From Natrinema sp. DC36 (GTDB taxonomy: Archaea > Halobacteriota > Halobacteria > Halobacteriales > Natrialbaceae), in the NCBI RefSeq assembly GCF_020405225.1, contig NZ_CP084472.1:3782001-3846000 (forward strand): a stretch of DNA of 64,000 nucleotides, given 5' to 3'. Under the pieces are notes generated by a model. It had not been told where the DNA came from. It saw only the letters and a program-made list of their open reading frames with translations, and did not search any database. Positions 52,056 to 61,540 of the stretch are shown in pieces. A program made the translations under genes and the position numbers. Numbering within the stretch: position 1 is the stretch's first letter; each line of letters opens with the position of its first letter.

Positions 52056-53075
52056 ATGTCCGAACCCATTGACTCCGAAGTCGTCGTCGTCACGGGCGCA
52101 TCGGCCGGCGTCGGGCGAGCCACCGCTCGCGCGTTCGCCGAACGCGGCGCGAAGATCGGGCTGCTCGCAAGGGGCGAGGACGGCCTCGAGGGTGCGCGCA
52201 AGGATGTCGAGAGAGCGGGCGGCGAGGCGATCGTCGTCCCGACGGACGTCTCCGATTTCGACGCGGTCGACGCCGCGGCCGAGACCGTCGAGAACGCGTT
52301 CGGGCCGATCGATATCTGGGTGAACAACGCGATGGTGTCGGTGTTCTCGCCGGCCGCGGAGATGACCGCCGAGGACTACCGGCGGGTCACCGAGGTCACG
52401 TATCTGGGTTACGTTCACGGCACGCAGGTCGCTCTCGAGCGGATGCGCCCCCGCGACGAGGGGACGATCGTGCAGGTCGGCTCGGCGCTGGCGTATCGGG
52501 GTATCCCACTTCAGTCGGCTTACTGCGGCGCGAAACACGCGATCCAGGGGTTCACCGAGTCCGTCCGGACGGAACTCATCCACGACGACTGCGACGTCCA
52601 GCTCTCGATGGTACAGATGCCCGCGATGAACACCCCGCAGTTCGAGTGGTCGAAGAGCCGAATGCCGAAGAAACCCCAGCCGGTGCCGCCGATCTACCAG
52701 CCCGAGGTCGCCGCTCGAGCGATCACGTGGACCGTCGACCGCGGCAAGGACGAACTGTGGGTCGGCCGATCGACGGTGAAGGCGATTCTGGGCAACCGTC
52801 TGATTCCGCGGCGGCTCGACAACATGCTCGCGAGCGGCGGCTACGACTCCCAGCTGACCGGCGAGCCGACCGATCCGGACCGCGAAAACAACCTCCACGA
52901 GCCGCTGTCCGGGGACTTCGGCGCCCACGGGCCGTTCGACGACCGGGCTCGTGATCGGAGCTACCAGCTACAGGCGTCGATGCACCGGCGAGCGATCGCC
53001 CTGCTCGCCGCCCTCGCGGCCGTGATCGTGAGCGCGTTTCTCGGTCGATGGGCCGCATCGGCCGAATCCGGGTGA
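52056..53075 (+). CDS. Short-chain dehydrogenase with C-terminal hydrophobic anchor
   Basis: 339-residue SDR. TGASAGVGRATA (13-24) binds NAD(P), VNNAMV near 90 is the NNAG equivalent, serine in QVGSALAYRG near 146 and YCGAKHA near 159 form the active site. The C-terminal part is longer than classical SDRs and ends with a hydrophobic helix (about 312-331, AIALLAALAAVIVSAFLG), so it may be membrane attached. It starts 2 bp after the VKOR-SPW gene, in one operon with GH15. Substrate unknown. Confidence 0.92.
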   Translation: MSEPIDSEVVVVTGASAGVGRATARAFAERGAKIGLLARGEDGLEGARKDVERAGGEAIVVPTDVSDFDAVDAAAETVENAFGPIDIWVNNAMVSVFSPAAEMTAEDYRRVTEVTYLGYVHGTQVALERMRPRDEGTIVQVGSALAYRGIPLQSAYCGAKHAIQGFTESVRTELIHDDCDVQLSMVQMPAMNTPQFEWSKSRMPKKPQPVPPIYQPEVAARAITWTVDRGKDELWVGRSTVKAILGNRLIPRRLDNMLASGGYDSQLTGEPTDPDRENNLHEPLSGDFGAHGPFDDRARDRSYQLQASMHRRAIALLAALAAVIVSAFLGRWAASAESG

Positions 53076-53204
53076 GCCGCTCGCACGACGCTACGGACAT
53101 CCGCTCTCGCCGTCCGTCGCCGATCACCGTTCGTCGCGGTTTCCGAGCGGTACAACCGTCGTGCTTTTTGCACTGCCATTCTAACGGATAGCTACTCACT
53201 TCAG

Positions 53205-54902
53205 ATGCAACCGACGCGCACACGCTCGTCCGTCGCTTTGCTCGCGGCCGTCCTCGCTGTGATGACGGTGGCGGGCGGGCTCGCCGGCCCGCTGGTGGCG
53301 ACCAGTTCGGCCGCGGCGTCCGATAGCGCGTCCGCCACGACTTTCGACGGAGTAACCACTACGACTCCCGATGGGCCGGCCGCCGCGATGACCGATCGGA
53401 CGGCAGTCCTCGAGTCGGCCACGGCATCGAGCGCGATGGCTGCGACACAGGATTCCCGTCCCGAGAACCCCTCGACCGAGGACACCGTCGGCTACGTCGA
53501 GGGCTACTGGTACGACGACGAGTTGGCCGTCGACGACCAGTCGAACGCGGTCGTCGACGAGGACGAACTCGATCCCGTTATCTATCGAGCGATGGCCCGC
53601 GTCGAGACGATCCGTAACGTGACCTTCGCGGACGAAGTCGCCGTCGACGTCGTCTCTCGGGAGACCTACCGGCAGACCAACGAGGAGCGCTTCGCGAACT
53701 ACACCGCGGCCGAACGGCTCGAGCAGAACGTCGGCTACGAGGCGCTGTTCACGGTCGATCGGGAGACGGCGGCGTCCGACGCCACGGAGACGGTGTACGG
53801 CGGTGCCGTGAAGGGCTACTACGATCCTGCAACGGACGAGATCGTCATCGTCTCCGAGAACCCCGAGACGCCCGAACTGGACGAGCTGACGCTCGGCCAC
53901 GAGCTCGTCCACGCGCTGCAGGATCAGCGCTTCAACCTGTCGCGGCTCCACGGCTCGACGCAGGACGCGGAACTGGCCGTCAACGGGCTGGCCGAAGGCG
54001 ACGCCAGCTGGGTCGAGCGCGAGTACGAGGCGCGGTGTGGCTCCGAGTGGGACTGTCTCAGCCCGAGCGGCGGGGAGCAGGTCGGCAACTTCGACGTCAA
54101 CTGGGGCATCTATTTCGCCGTCTATCAGCCCTACAACGACGGCCCCGACTACGTCGACTACCTGCGCAAGCAGGGCGAGGGCTGGTCGGCGGTCAACGCG
54201 GCCTACGACCACCCGCCCGCGACGACGTCTGCCGTGATCCACCCCGGCTCCGAGCGCGAGCCGACCGACGTCTCGGTCCCCGACCGCTCGAGCGACGGCT
54301 GGCGACAACTCACCGTCGACGGCGAGGTGGCGAACGACACCGTCGGCGAAGCAGGAATGGTCGCGATGTTCGCCGCCGACGCGATGGACGGGAGCCAGTC
54401 GTCGGTGATCAGCGCCGGCGAACTCTTCGGCAGCGAGGAAGGAAGCTACGACTACGACCACTCCGCTACCGACGGCTGGGCCGGCGACAAGCTGGTCATC
54501 TACACTACTGATGAGATCGATAACGAGAGCGACCCCGCCGCGGCCGGCGAGGCCGGCTACGTCTGGCGAACGGAGTGGCAGTCGGCCGGGGACTCCGAGG
54601 AGTTCCTCGACGGTTACCGCCAGCTACTCGACAACCACGGTGCCGAGGCGGTCGACGGACATCAGGACACCTTCGTGATCGACGATGGCGGCTACGCCGG
54701 CGCGTACTACCTCGAGCAGAACGGGACGGCGGCGACGATCGTTCGCGCCCCGTCGGTCGCGGAGCTGTCGAACGTCGAGACCGGTGCGGCACCCGAAGCC
54801 GCTCCCATTCCTGGTTTCAGTGTGACGGCCACAGTGGGCGCAATCGCGATCGCACTGCTCGGATCGGCGACCTGGTTCGCCGTCGGCCGCCACCGAACGT
54901 GA
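53205..54902 (+). CDS. Hvo_1808-type surface protein with HExxH motif and PGF-CTERM
   Basis: 565-residue exported protein. A Sec-type signal (residues 10-38) precedes a Ser/Thr/Ala-rich region; the conserved domain starts near 94 and contains HELVHALQDQRF (232-236 for HELVH), a zinc-protease-like motif, with GLAEGDASWVEREYE downstream supplying a possible Glu ligand. The end PGFSVTATVGAIAIALLGSA followed by RHR is a PGF-CTERM archaeosortase signal, so the protein is probably lipid-anchored on the S-layer. Paralogue at 55009. Confidence 0.88.
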   Translation: MQPTRTRSSVALLAAVLAVMTVAGGLAGPLVATSSAAASDSASATTFDGVTTTTPDGPAAAMTDRTAVLESATASSAMAATQDSRPENPSTEDTVGYVEGYWYDDELAVDDQSNAVVDEDELDPVIYRAMARVETIRNVTFADEVAVDVVSRETYRQTNEERFANYTAAERLEQNVGYEALFTVDRETAASDATETVYGGAVKGYYDPATDEIVIVSENPETPELDELTLGHELVHALQDQRFNLSRLHGSTQDAELAVNGLAEGDASWVEREYEARCGSEWDCLSPSGGEQVGNFDVNWGIYFAVYQPYNDGPDYVDYLRKQGEGWSAVNAAYDHPPATTSAVIHPGSEREPTDVSVPDRSSDGWRQLTVDGEVANDTVGEAGMVAMFAADAMDGSQSSVISAGELFGSEEGSYDYDHSATDGWAGDKLVIYTTDEIDNESDPAAAGEAGYVWRTEWQSAGDSEEFLDGYRQLLDNHGAEAVDGHQDTFVIDDGGYAGAYYLEQNGTAATIVRAPSVAELSNVETGAAPEAAPIPGFSVTATVGAIAIALLGSATWFAVGRHRT

Positions 54903-55008
54903 CCGGGCTCCAAATCGATCGACGCGCCGTTCTCACAACTGGGCGACACCACCTTCTCGCGGTCGGCCGATCGACGGCGCTTTCACGATCTCGCCGAACG
55001 ATGAGTCA

Positions 55009-56538
55009 ATGAGCCGAGGCCGACTGTTCGCCGTCGTCGTGCTGGTCGTACTCTCGGGCTGTGCGCTTCCCGGCTCCCCCGGCGGGTTCGACGCGGACCG
55101 CGAACTCGGGCACGTCGGCGACTACGCCCACGACGACGTCTTCGAATTCGATGCGAGCGACGGCATCACCGAGGCGCAACTCGAGGCCGTGAAGTACCGC
55201 TCGATGGCCCGGATCGAGGTCGTCCGCGGACTGAAATACGACCGCGACGTCGACCTCGAGGTGATGAGCCGCGCCGAGTACCGCTCCCGACGGGCGTCCA
55301 ACACCGAGAATGCGTCGGCGTTTAGCAACGAGGTCTGGCGCGGGGCATTCCTTGTCGACGGCGAGACGGACGTCAATCGGGCGTTCGACGATCTCTACGG
55401 TGATTCTATTCAGGGTTACTACGTAAACGACCGGATCGTCATAATTATTGACGACACTGACGAGATCCGGATCGACCGGCGGATCCTGGTCCACGAGCTG
55501 ACCCACGCGCTGCAGGATCAACGGTTCGGTATCGCTCGCGAGAGCGAGACGATCGACGGGGTCCGCGCTGAAAACGGCCTGCTCGAGGGCGAGGCGAGCG
55601 TCGTCCCCGATCGGTACGACCGCCGGTGCGGGGGCGAGTGGCAGTGTCTGCCGGCCGTACAGCCGCCGACGATCGGGGGTGAGACGCTCGCCGATCGCCC
55701 GTTCAACGCCGGGCTCTTCCTCTCGATCTACGTGCCCTACGCCGAGGGGCCGCCGTTCGTCACCGATCTCACCGAGCGCGGCGGCTGGGACGCTGTCGAC
55801 GCCGCCCACGAGGCGCCGCCCCGGAGCACCGCCCAGCTGATCCACCCGGAGCGCTATCCGGATACTGACCCGGTCGACATCGCGATCCCGGACCGCTCGA
55901 GCGACGAGTGGCGACCGATCACGGACGGCGGAGACGGCAACGACAGCGAGAGCCGGACGGAGACGATCGGCGAAGCCACGCTGTTCGCGACGCTCTGGGC
56001 CAACGGCGTCATCGAGCGCCCGCTCACTGAAGGGGCAACCGAGCGCTCGCAGTACAACTACTCGCATCCCGCGACGGCCGGCTGGGCCGGGGATAGCATC
56101 CACGTGTACCAGCGGACGGACGAGCCCGGCCAGACCGGCCACGTCTGGCGGGTCGCCTGGGAGAGTCGCGCCGACGCGACTGAATTCGCCGATGCGTACC
56201 GGCAACTCCTCGCGAACCGCGGGGCCGAGCGGGTCGACACTGCTGGAAACGGCATCTACCGGATCTCCGACGGCGAGGCCTTCGAGGGCGCGTATCGCGT
56301 CTCCGTCACCGGCGAGACGGTCGAGATCGTCGGCGCGCCGACTGTCGGGGATCTCGAGGCGATTCACCCCACCGAATCGGGCTCGAACCAAGGTGGGTCC
56401 GGGGCAGCGCTCGAGCCTGCGACTTCCCTCGAGCGAACGGCCACCGCCGAACCGACCGCCACCGCCGCGTCGTCACGGCTCGCAGCGCCGTTTCCGATCG
56501 AGCCGCCGAAGACGCCGCGAGCGCCGGCAGACGGGTAG
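55009..56538 (+). CDS. Hvo_1808-type surface lipoprotein with HExxH motif
   Basis: 509 residues. A short signal peptide ends in the lipobox LSGC (Cys18). The body parallels the upstream paralogue: YRSMARIEVVRGL near 62, SIQGYYVNDRIVIIID near 133, HELTHALQDQRFG (162-166 for HELTH), NGLLEGEASVV, AQLIHPERYP and SHPATAGWAGDSIHVY. There is no C-terminal PGF-CTERM helix; instead a Thr/Ala/Pro-rich tail. The pair uses two different membrane anchors. A T-run follows directly after the stop. Confidence 0.87.
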   Translation: MSRGRLFAVVVLVVLSGCALPGSPGGFDADRELGHVGDYAHDDVFEFDASDGITEAQLEAVKYRSMARIEVVRGLKYDRDVDLEVMSRAEYRSRRASNTENASAFSNEVWRGAFLVDGETDVNRAFDDLYGDSIQGYYVNDRIVIIIDDTDEIRIDRRILVHELTHALQDQRFGIARESETIDGVRAENGLLEGEASVVPDRYDRRCGGEWQCLPAVQPPTIGGETLADRPFNAGLFLSIYVPYAEGPPFVTDLTERGGWDAVDAAHEAPPRSTAQLIHPERYPDTDPVDIAIPDRSSDEWRPITDGGDGNDSESRTETIGEATLFATLWANGVIERPLTEGATERSQYNYSHPATAGWAGDSIHVYQRTDEPGQTGHVWRVAWESRADATEFADAYRQLLANRGAERVDTAGNGIYRISDGEAFEGAYRVSVTGETVEIVGAPTVGDLEAIHPTESGSNQGGSGAALEPATSLERTATAEPTATAASSRLAAPFPIEPPKTPRAPADG

Positions 56539-56545
56539 TTTTTTT
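56539..56545 (+). terminator. Oligo-T terminator after the surface lipoprotein gene
   Basis: Seven consecutive T directly after the TAG stop, in otherwise GC-rich sequence. Archaeal RNA polymerase terminates at such T tracts without needing a hairpin. It separates this gene from the nicotinate phosphoribosyltransferase gene 24 bp on. Confidence 0.5.
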
Positions 56546-56568
56546 GTCTTCGACGGGAAACCGACGAT

Positions 56569-57723
56569 ATGTCAAATCCGTTCGAAACCGTCCCCGCAGC
56601 GGCGATTCTCGAGGGGGACGCAACTGACGCCTACTTCGAGCGCACGCGGACCACGCTCGAGCACGCGGGCAAGAACCCCCGCGTCGTCGCCGAAGTAACC
56701 GCCGACCAGTTCCCGACGGGGGAGTTCGACGTGTTTACCGGCGTGAAAGACGTGGCGACGCTGTTCGAGGGCCGCGCCGTCGACGTCGACGCGCTCCCCG
56801 ACGGCCAGCTGTTCGACGGCGGCCCCGTCCTCCGGGTCGAGGGCCCCTACCTCGAGTTCGCCGAACTCGAGACCTCGCTGCTCGGCTTCCTGTCCCAGCC
56901 CAGCGGGTTCGCGACGGCCGCGCTCGAGGCCAGACTGGCGGCCCCGGACTCGATCGTCCTCTCCTTCGGCGCGCGCCACGTCCATCCCTCGATCGCGACG
57001 ACGGTCGAGCGGGCCGCGTTGCTCGCGGGTCTCGACGGCTTCTCCCACGTCGCGGCGGGCGAGATTCTGGGGCGAGAGGCGGGCGGAACGATGCCCCACG
57101 CGCTCATGTTCTGCTTCGGCGAGGGGAACCAGGCCGCGGCGTGGACGGCGTTCGACGAGGCCGTCAGCGAGGATGTCCCCCGGATCGCGCTGGTCGACAC
57201 CTTCTGGGACGAGAAGAGCGAGAGCCTGCTGGCCGCCGAGACGCTCGGCGACGATCTCGACGGCGTTCGCATCGACACCACGAGTTCCCGTCGCGGCGAC
57301 TTCCGGCACATCATCCGCGAAGTCCGCTGGGAACTCGACGCACGCGGTCACGAGGGCGTCGACATCTTCTGTAGCGGCGGCCTCGAGCCCGAAACCATCC
57401 GCACGCTGCGCGACGTCGCCGACGGCTTCGGCGTCGGCAGCCACATCACCGGCGCCGACTCGGTCGACTTCAGCCTCGATATCGTCGAAATCGAGGACGA
57501 GCCGATCTCCAAGCGGGGCAAACTATCGGGGGTCAAGGATGTCTACCGGACGCCCGACGGCGGCCACCACGTCGCACTGGCCGACCGCGACGGCCCCGAC
57601 GAGGGCGAGGCGCTGTTCGAGCCGCTGATCCGGGACGGCGAGGTCGTCCGGGAGTTCGACCTCGAGGCGGCCAGCGAGCGGTGTCTGGCCGACGCCGGTC
57701 GGGTCGACTTCACAACTCAATAA
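56569..57723 (+). CDS. pncB: Nicotinate phosphoribosyltransferase
   Basis: 384-residue type II phosphoribosyltransferase making nicotinate mononucleotide from nicotinate and PRPP. ARHVHPSIATTVERAAL near 136 contains the catalytic-site histidine region; VDTFWDEKSESLLAAE near 206, DTTSSRRGDFRHIIREVRWELD near 227, CSGGLEPETIRTL near 258 and GVGSHITGADSVDFSLDIVEI near 284 are conserved. Together with the nicotinamidase it forms the Preiss-Handler entry to NAD. Confidence 0.94.
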   Translation: MSNPFETVPAAAILEGDATDAYFERTRTTLEHAGKNPRVVAEVTADQFPTGEFDVFTGVKDVATLFEGRAVDVDALPDGQLFDGGPVLRVEGPYLEFAELETSLLGFLSQPSGFATAALEARLAAPDSIVLSFGARHVHPSIATTVERAALLAGLDGFSHVAAGEILGREAGGTMPHALMFCFGEGNQAAAWTAFDEAVSEDVPRIALVDTFWDEKSESLLAAETLGDDLDGVRIDTTSSRRGDFRHIIREVRWELDARGHEGVDIFCSGGLEPETIRTLRDVADGFGVGSHITGADSVDFSLDIVEIEDEPISKRGKLSGVKDVYRTPDGGHHVALADRDGPDEGEALFEPLIRDGEVVREFDLEAASERCLADAGRVDFTTQ

Positions 57724-57754
57724 GCTAAAGTTTCCGGGCCGAAACAACCGCGCT

Positions 57755-58021
57755 ATGAGTTCAACCGACGGTACCGGGTCGCATACTCACGCCGACATCG
57801 CGAACCGGTTGGCCGTTCAGCTCGCGTTCATCATCGGCGCCGCTGCGGCCATCAATCTCCCGCTCTCGGTTCTCACGCACCGGACCGGGCTTACCGGGGG
57901 CGCCGATCAGGTCCTCGTGAACCTGTTCGTACTCTGGCTCGCCGTCCGCGTCGTCTTCGCCGCGCTCGATGCCCTGCTCGAGGCGAAGCTCACGACGGTC
58001 GCTGCCGGAGACGGAGCCTAG
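57755..58021 (+). CDS. Small two-helix membrane protein
   Basis: 88 residues with hydrophobic segments at about 22-42 and 54-73 and a polar His/Thr N-terminus. No family recognised. It lies 31 bp downstream of the nicotinate phosphoribosyltransferase gene in the same direction, so it may be co-transcribed. Confidence 0.65.
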   Translation: MSSTDGTGSHTHADIANRLAVQLAFIIGAAAAINLPLSVLTHRTGLTGGADQVLVNLFVLWLAVRVVFAALDALLEAKLTTVAAGDGA

Positions 58022-58190
58022 CCGGCCGACGTCGGTTCCGTTGCCCCGTTCGAACGGCTGGATCGTCTGAAGGCCGTTGCGTTCATCTACGGACTCGACA
58101 TACGGTCGGTACTGTCGGTCGAGAAATAGCCCCAAAACCTCGCGGTCCGCGCTTTCGACGCGCGACTCGAGCCGTCCCCCCGTTCCCTTC

Positions 58191-58790
58191 TCAGAGTTCC
58201 TCGATGCTGCCGTCGGCCTTTCGCTCGCGGAAGACCTGGCCTTCGAACAGCGTGACGATAACGTCGTCGTTCTGCCAGGCACCCGGCGCGAGCTTCGCCT
58301 TCCGGCAGGTTCGGTCGAGGTACTCGCGGGCGCTCCAGTCGTTCTCGACCGGCACCGTCGGATACATCCAGCCGCCCTCGCCGCCGTCGATGGCGACGCC
58401 GTGGGTGCCGAGCTCGAGATCGGCCAGCGGGTCGTCCGTTAGCAGCACGTTCCTGACGGTACAGACCGAAACCGTCAGGTTCGGGAGCTCCGAGGGGCTC
58501 ACCTCCGAGCCACAGGAGTCCTCGCTGGCGGCCTCGATCGCCGCGTCCACGATGACGTGGCCGAGCTGATCGTCCGAGTGGTAGCCACCCGCACAGCCCC
58601 GCAGGCTCCCCCGGCCGCGGGTCGACTCGAGGCGGACGAACGCACCGGTCCGCTCGTAGAAGGCCTCGCGCATGCTGCCTGGTTGTTCTCGCTGCCCGTG
58701 TCGTACGTAGGAGTCGACGGATTCACGCGCGAGTTCGACCGCGCGCGCACCGTCCTCGTAGGAAAGGTCGACGCCCTGTCCCTGGGACAT
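58191..58790 (-). CDS. AMMECR1 domain protein (TIGR00296)
   Basis: 199 residues. The AMMECR1 hallmark LRGCAGG near 68-74 is present (here RGSLRGCAGGYHSDDQLG), with AAIEAASEDS near 88, VSVCTVRNVLL near 110, HGVAIDGGEGGWMYPTVPVENDW near 133 and an ending FEGQVFRE. Function unknown; in many archaea it is linked to radical-SAM or Memo proteins, not seen here. ATG 58790 is preferred to 58802 because the family N-terminus is short. Confidence 0.9.
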   Translation of the reverse strand: MSQGQGVDLSYEDGARAVELARESVDSYVRHGQREQPGSMREAFYERTGAFVRLESTRGRGSLRGCAGGYHSDDQLGHVIVDAAIEAASEDSCGSEVSPSELPNLTVSVCTVRNVLLTDDPLADLELGTHGVAIDGGEGGWMYPTVPVENDWSAREYLDRTCRKAKLAPGAWQNDDVIVTLFEGQVFRERKADGSIEEL

Positions 58791-58868
58791 ACAGATGGAC
58801 AAGGGGATAGTCGTCCTAAAACGCTTCCATTCGTGACGGTGCTCTTTTTGTATCTCCGATCGGGGGAC

Positions 58869-58874
58869 TTATTC
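58869..58874 (+). promoter_or_regulatory. TATA-like box of the RNase P RNA gene
   Basis: TTATTC at 58869-58874 (context ACTTATTCG) lies about 20-25 bp before the first base of the predicted P1 helix, a suitable distance for transcription start. Confidence 0.4.
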
Positions 58875-58892
58875 GACCGACGCTCCAAGAAA

Positions 58893-59458
58893 CGGTGGGA
58901 GAGAGAGCCTGGCTGCCGCGATGGTCTCGCCGGCAACGGTGGGACCACCTGGCGTGGTTCATCCCTTCGGGATGCATCACGCCACTACCGTTGCCCGTCC
59001 CTTCGGGACGCGCAACGCTCATACCGTGGACCGACTCTTCGAGTCGCTCCACGCTCGTAACGTGGGCCGTCCCTCCGGGACGCCCCACGCCCGCGAGGAA
59101 AGTCCCCCCACCCGTTCGGGCGGGTGACCGGACGCAAGTCCGGAGCGGGAGACCGCTGGCTCTGGAACAGAAACGACACGTCTCGGCCAGACCGATGATG
59201 CGTGCGAACCCGACCGAGAGGAAGGGGAGTTGACCCGCAGAGGGAACGCGTGGCCGCATATCGCTCGCGGTTTGAATCCGCGGATCACGCTCGGCGTGAT
59301 CGACCACCACTGCTGGCCGAGGATCGATGGAACGGCGAATCCTCACCGGTGCAAGTCCGCGCCGTGGTAGCCCGAACACCCCGCGGCCCCGCCGCGGACG
59401 GCGCGGACGCTCAGCCGAATGCCGGGTCGAACAGAAGGGGGCTTACTCCTCTCACCCA
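58893..59458 (+). ncRNA. rnpB: RNase P RNA with expanded P3 region
   Basis: Catalytic RNA of RNase P, about 566 nt. CR-I appears as GAGGAAAGTCC (59095-59105) and the 3' core as GAATGCC...ACAGAAGGGGGCTTAC (59418-59446). P1 pairs 58894-58901 (GGTGGGAG) with 59449-59456 (CTCTCACC); P2 pairs 58908-58913 (CCTGGC) with 59421-59426 (GCCGGG). Between P2 and CR-I, where P3 is usually some 40 nt, lie about 180 nt forming five consecutive hairpins (58922-58947, 58951-58983, 58990-59016, 59025-59053, 59061-59089), three with TTCG loops and one with TCCG. The exact 3' end is uncertain. Confidence 0.9.
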
Positions 59459-59664
59459 GTTTCACCCTCGAGAGCGATCGCGCCGACTCAAGGCGGCCTC
59501 GAGTATTCTATCGGCGCGTGTGGACCCCCGTCATTCCTCACCGTCGACTACTGCGGATCGCTTCCTGAAGCGTAGGCGCGATAGGCGCGGCTTCGGCTCC
59601 GCCGGATTCGCCGAGGCGAACTCTCTCGCTACGATATCCAGCGCTACTACGACACCCAGCGTCG

Positions 59665-61146
59665 CTACGCTATCACGCTCCACATCGTCCGTAGCATGTA
59701 CCGGGTTCGCTGTTTGCCGTCGGTTTCTGGGTCGTCACTCTCGTTCTGGACGTCGGTCTCTCCGCCCTCCTCGGTTTCGTCCGATCCGGCCTGCACCTCA
59801 TCCGTGGCGTTCGAATCCGGGCCGTCGGTTTCGTCGACTTCACCGCGTTCGTCGTCTCCCGTATCTCCCTCCGCTTCCTCGTCTCCTTCGTCGCGTTCGC
59901 CCTCGTTTGCGCGAATCACAGTCAGTCCGCCGTCGTCGATGTAGATCGCTCGATCGGCGACCACGCATCGCCCTCCCACGTACGCGCTCTCCGTTCGCGA
60001 AAAGACCCACTGTTCGCCGCCATCGTCGAGATCGAACGCGACGAGCGAGTTTTCGTACTCGCCGCCCTGTAATCCGAAGCTGACGAGGACCGCGTTGCAG
60101 GCGATCACGGGATCGCCGATACAGTGCGAGTACTTCCCCACGGACCACCGCTCGTCGCCGCTCTCGAGGTCGATCGCGACGAGTTCGTACCGCGTGACGA
60201 AGACCAGCGTCTCCCCGCGGACGGCGAGTCGGCGAATCCCGCCGCCCCATCCCTCCTCGCGCTCACCGGTCGCCGAATCGTAGGCGATGACTTCCTCTGA
60301 ACCGGTTCGAACGAATACCCGCTCGTCGGTCGCCACGAGGTCATACAGGTAGTAGTAATACGTGTCGGCCGTCAGCCGCTGCTCGCCCGTCAGCGGATCG
60401 AGACCGACGATCGTTCCAGCTTCGGCGAGCACGAAGACGCGCTCGTCGGTGGCCGCCACTCCCCCCTCGATCGTTCGGTCGACCTCGTTCTGTTCCTCCC
60501 AGGGATCGCCGACGGTCACGGTGGCCGAGTCGCAACGCCAGTCGATCTCGCCGGTCTCACAGTCGATCGCGGACAGCCCGCCGTCGGCGCAGACGTACAC
60601 CCGCTCGAACGCGACCGTCGGCGGCGAGACGGCGGGTTCGTCAGCGTCGGAATCGGTGGCGGCGTCGGAGACCGAGGTTTGCCATCGAACGTCCCCGTTC
60701 GCGGCATCGAGCGCGGTGACGCCCCGATCGCCGCTCACGAAGACGGTCCCGTACGCGACCGTCGGCGATTCGCTGGCACCGACGTCCTCGCTTTGCCACT
60801 CGAGCGACCCGTCGGCGGCATCGAGCGCGTGCACCGCTCCCTCCACCGGCAGATAGACCATACTGTCGTCGACGACCGGCAATCCCCCGACGTCGGCCGT
60901 CCAGTCGACCTCGAGAGCGTCGAAATCGAACCCGTCGCCGAACCCGTGGTCGGAGCCGACCGCGGCCGTATTTCCGTATCCGCCTCGAGCGGCGGACCAG
61001 CCCGCCACAGCCTCCGGCGGCTGCGGCGGAAGCTCATCTCCCGCGTCGGTTGTCGACGCTGCGCTCCCTGACCCCGCTAGCACGCCACTGGCTGCGATAG
61101 TCGTTGCACATCCCGTCAAGAATCGTCGCCTTGTGTTTCTGTGCAC
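59665..61146 (-). CDS. Tat-exported PQQ-binding-like beta-propeller protein
   Basis: 493 residues. The N-terminus RNTRRRFLTGCATTIAASG is a twin-arginine signal, with a cysteine that could act as a lipobox-like site. The body has at least seven repeats of the type VVDDSMVYLPVEGAVHALDAADGSLEWQ (from about 90), the YVTN/PQQ-like propeller pattern of outer BamB-type proteins. The C-terminal 80 residues are an Asp/Glu/Gly-rich tail. It probably binds a ligand or scaffolds partners at the cell surface; no cofactor residues are identified. The upstream 61147-61270 sequence is AT-rich promoter DNA. Confidence 0.88.
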   Translation of the reverse strand: MHRNTRRRFLTGCATTIAASGVLAGSGSAASTTDAGDELPPQPPEAVAGWSAARGGYGNTAAVGSDHGFGDGFDFDALEVDWTADVGGLPVVDDSMVYLPVEGAVHALDAADGSLEWQSEDVGASESPTVAYGTVFVSGDRGVTALDAANGDVRWQTSVSDAATDSDADEPAVSPPTVAFERVYVCADGGLSAIDCETGEIDWRCDSATVTVGDPWEEQNEVDRTIEGGVAATDERVFVLAEAGTIVGLDPLTGEQRLTADTYYYYLYDLVATDERVFVRTGSEEVIAYDSATGEREEGWGGGIRRLAVRGETLVFVTRYELVAIDLESGDERWSVGKYSHCIGDPVIACNAVLVSFGLQGGEYENSLVAFDLDDGGEQWVFSRTESAYVGGRCVVADRAIYIDDGGLTVIRANEGERDEGDEEAEGDTGDDERGEVDETDGPDSNATDEVQAGSDETEEGGETDVQNESDDPETDGKQRTRYMLRTMWSVIA

Positions 61147-61540
61147 ACATTTCTACGGTGCGGTAGCCATACTATATATTCTACAATTAAACCGATTCAT
61201 ATGGGAAACATACCATTTTATTCTGTTTCATATCTGCAACAGTCACCGATCGTCGTCTGCGGGCGGCAACGCGTGCATTTAGCGAGTTGCCGGAATGACT
61301 CCGAACTCATCGTCGTCACTTGTGTTCATCCCCACGTGTGTTCATGCGCGCGGGGTGGAAGGCGAACGTGCTCGCGAAGAAGCGCAGGATACTTTCGTCA
61401 CCGCCGGTGGGCGCTCTCAGTTCGTTACTGCGGCTATCTTACGAATCTTCGGCGAGAACGTCCCCGGACCGATTTTCGCAACGAACTGATAGCCCGTGTT
61501 CTTCGGTAGTCCTGACGGAGTCCAACGCGAACGAAGTGAG

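Noticed and set aside
59202-60083. Long open frame through the RNase P RNA and into the propeller gene
   Set aside because: It overlaps conserved RNase P helices and the antisense of a clear Tat-exported protein; its Arg/Pro-rich composition is typical of a shadow frame.
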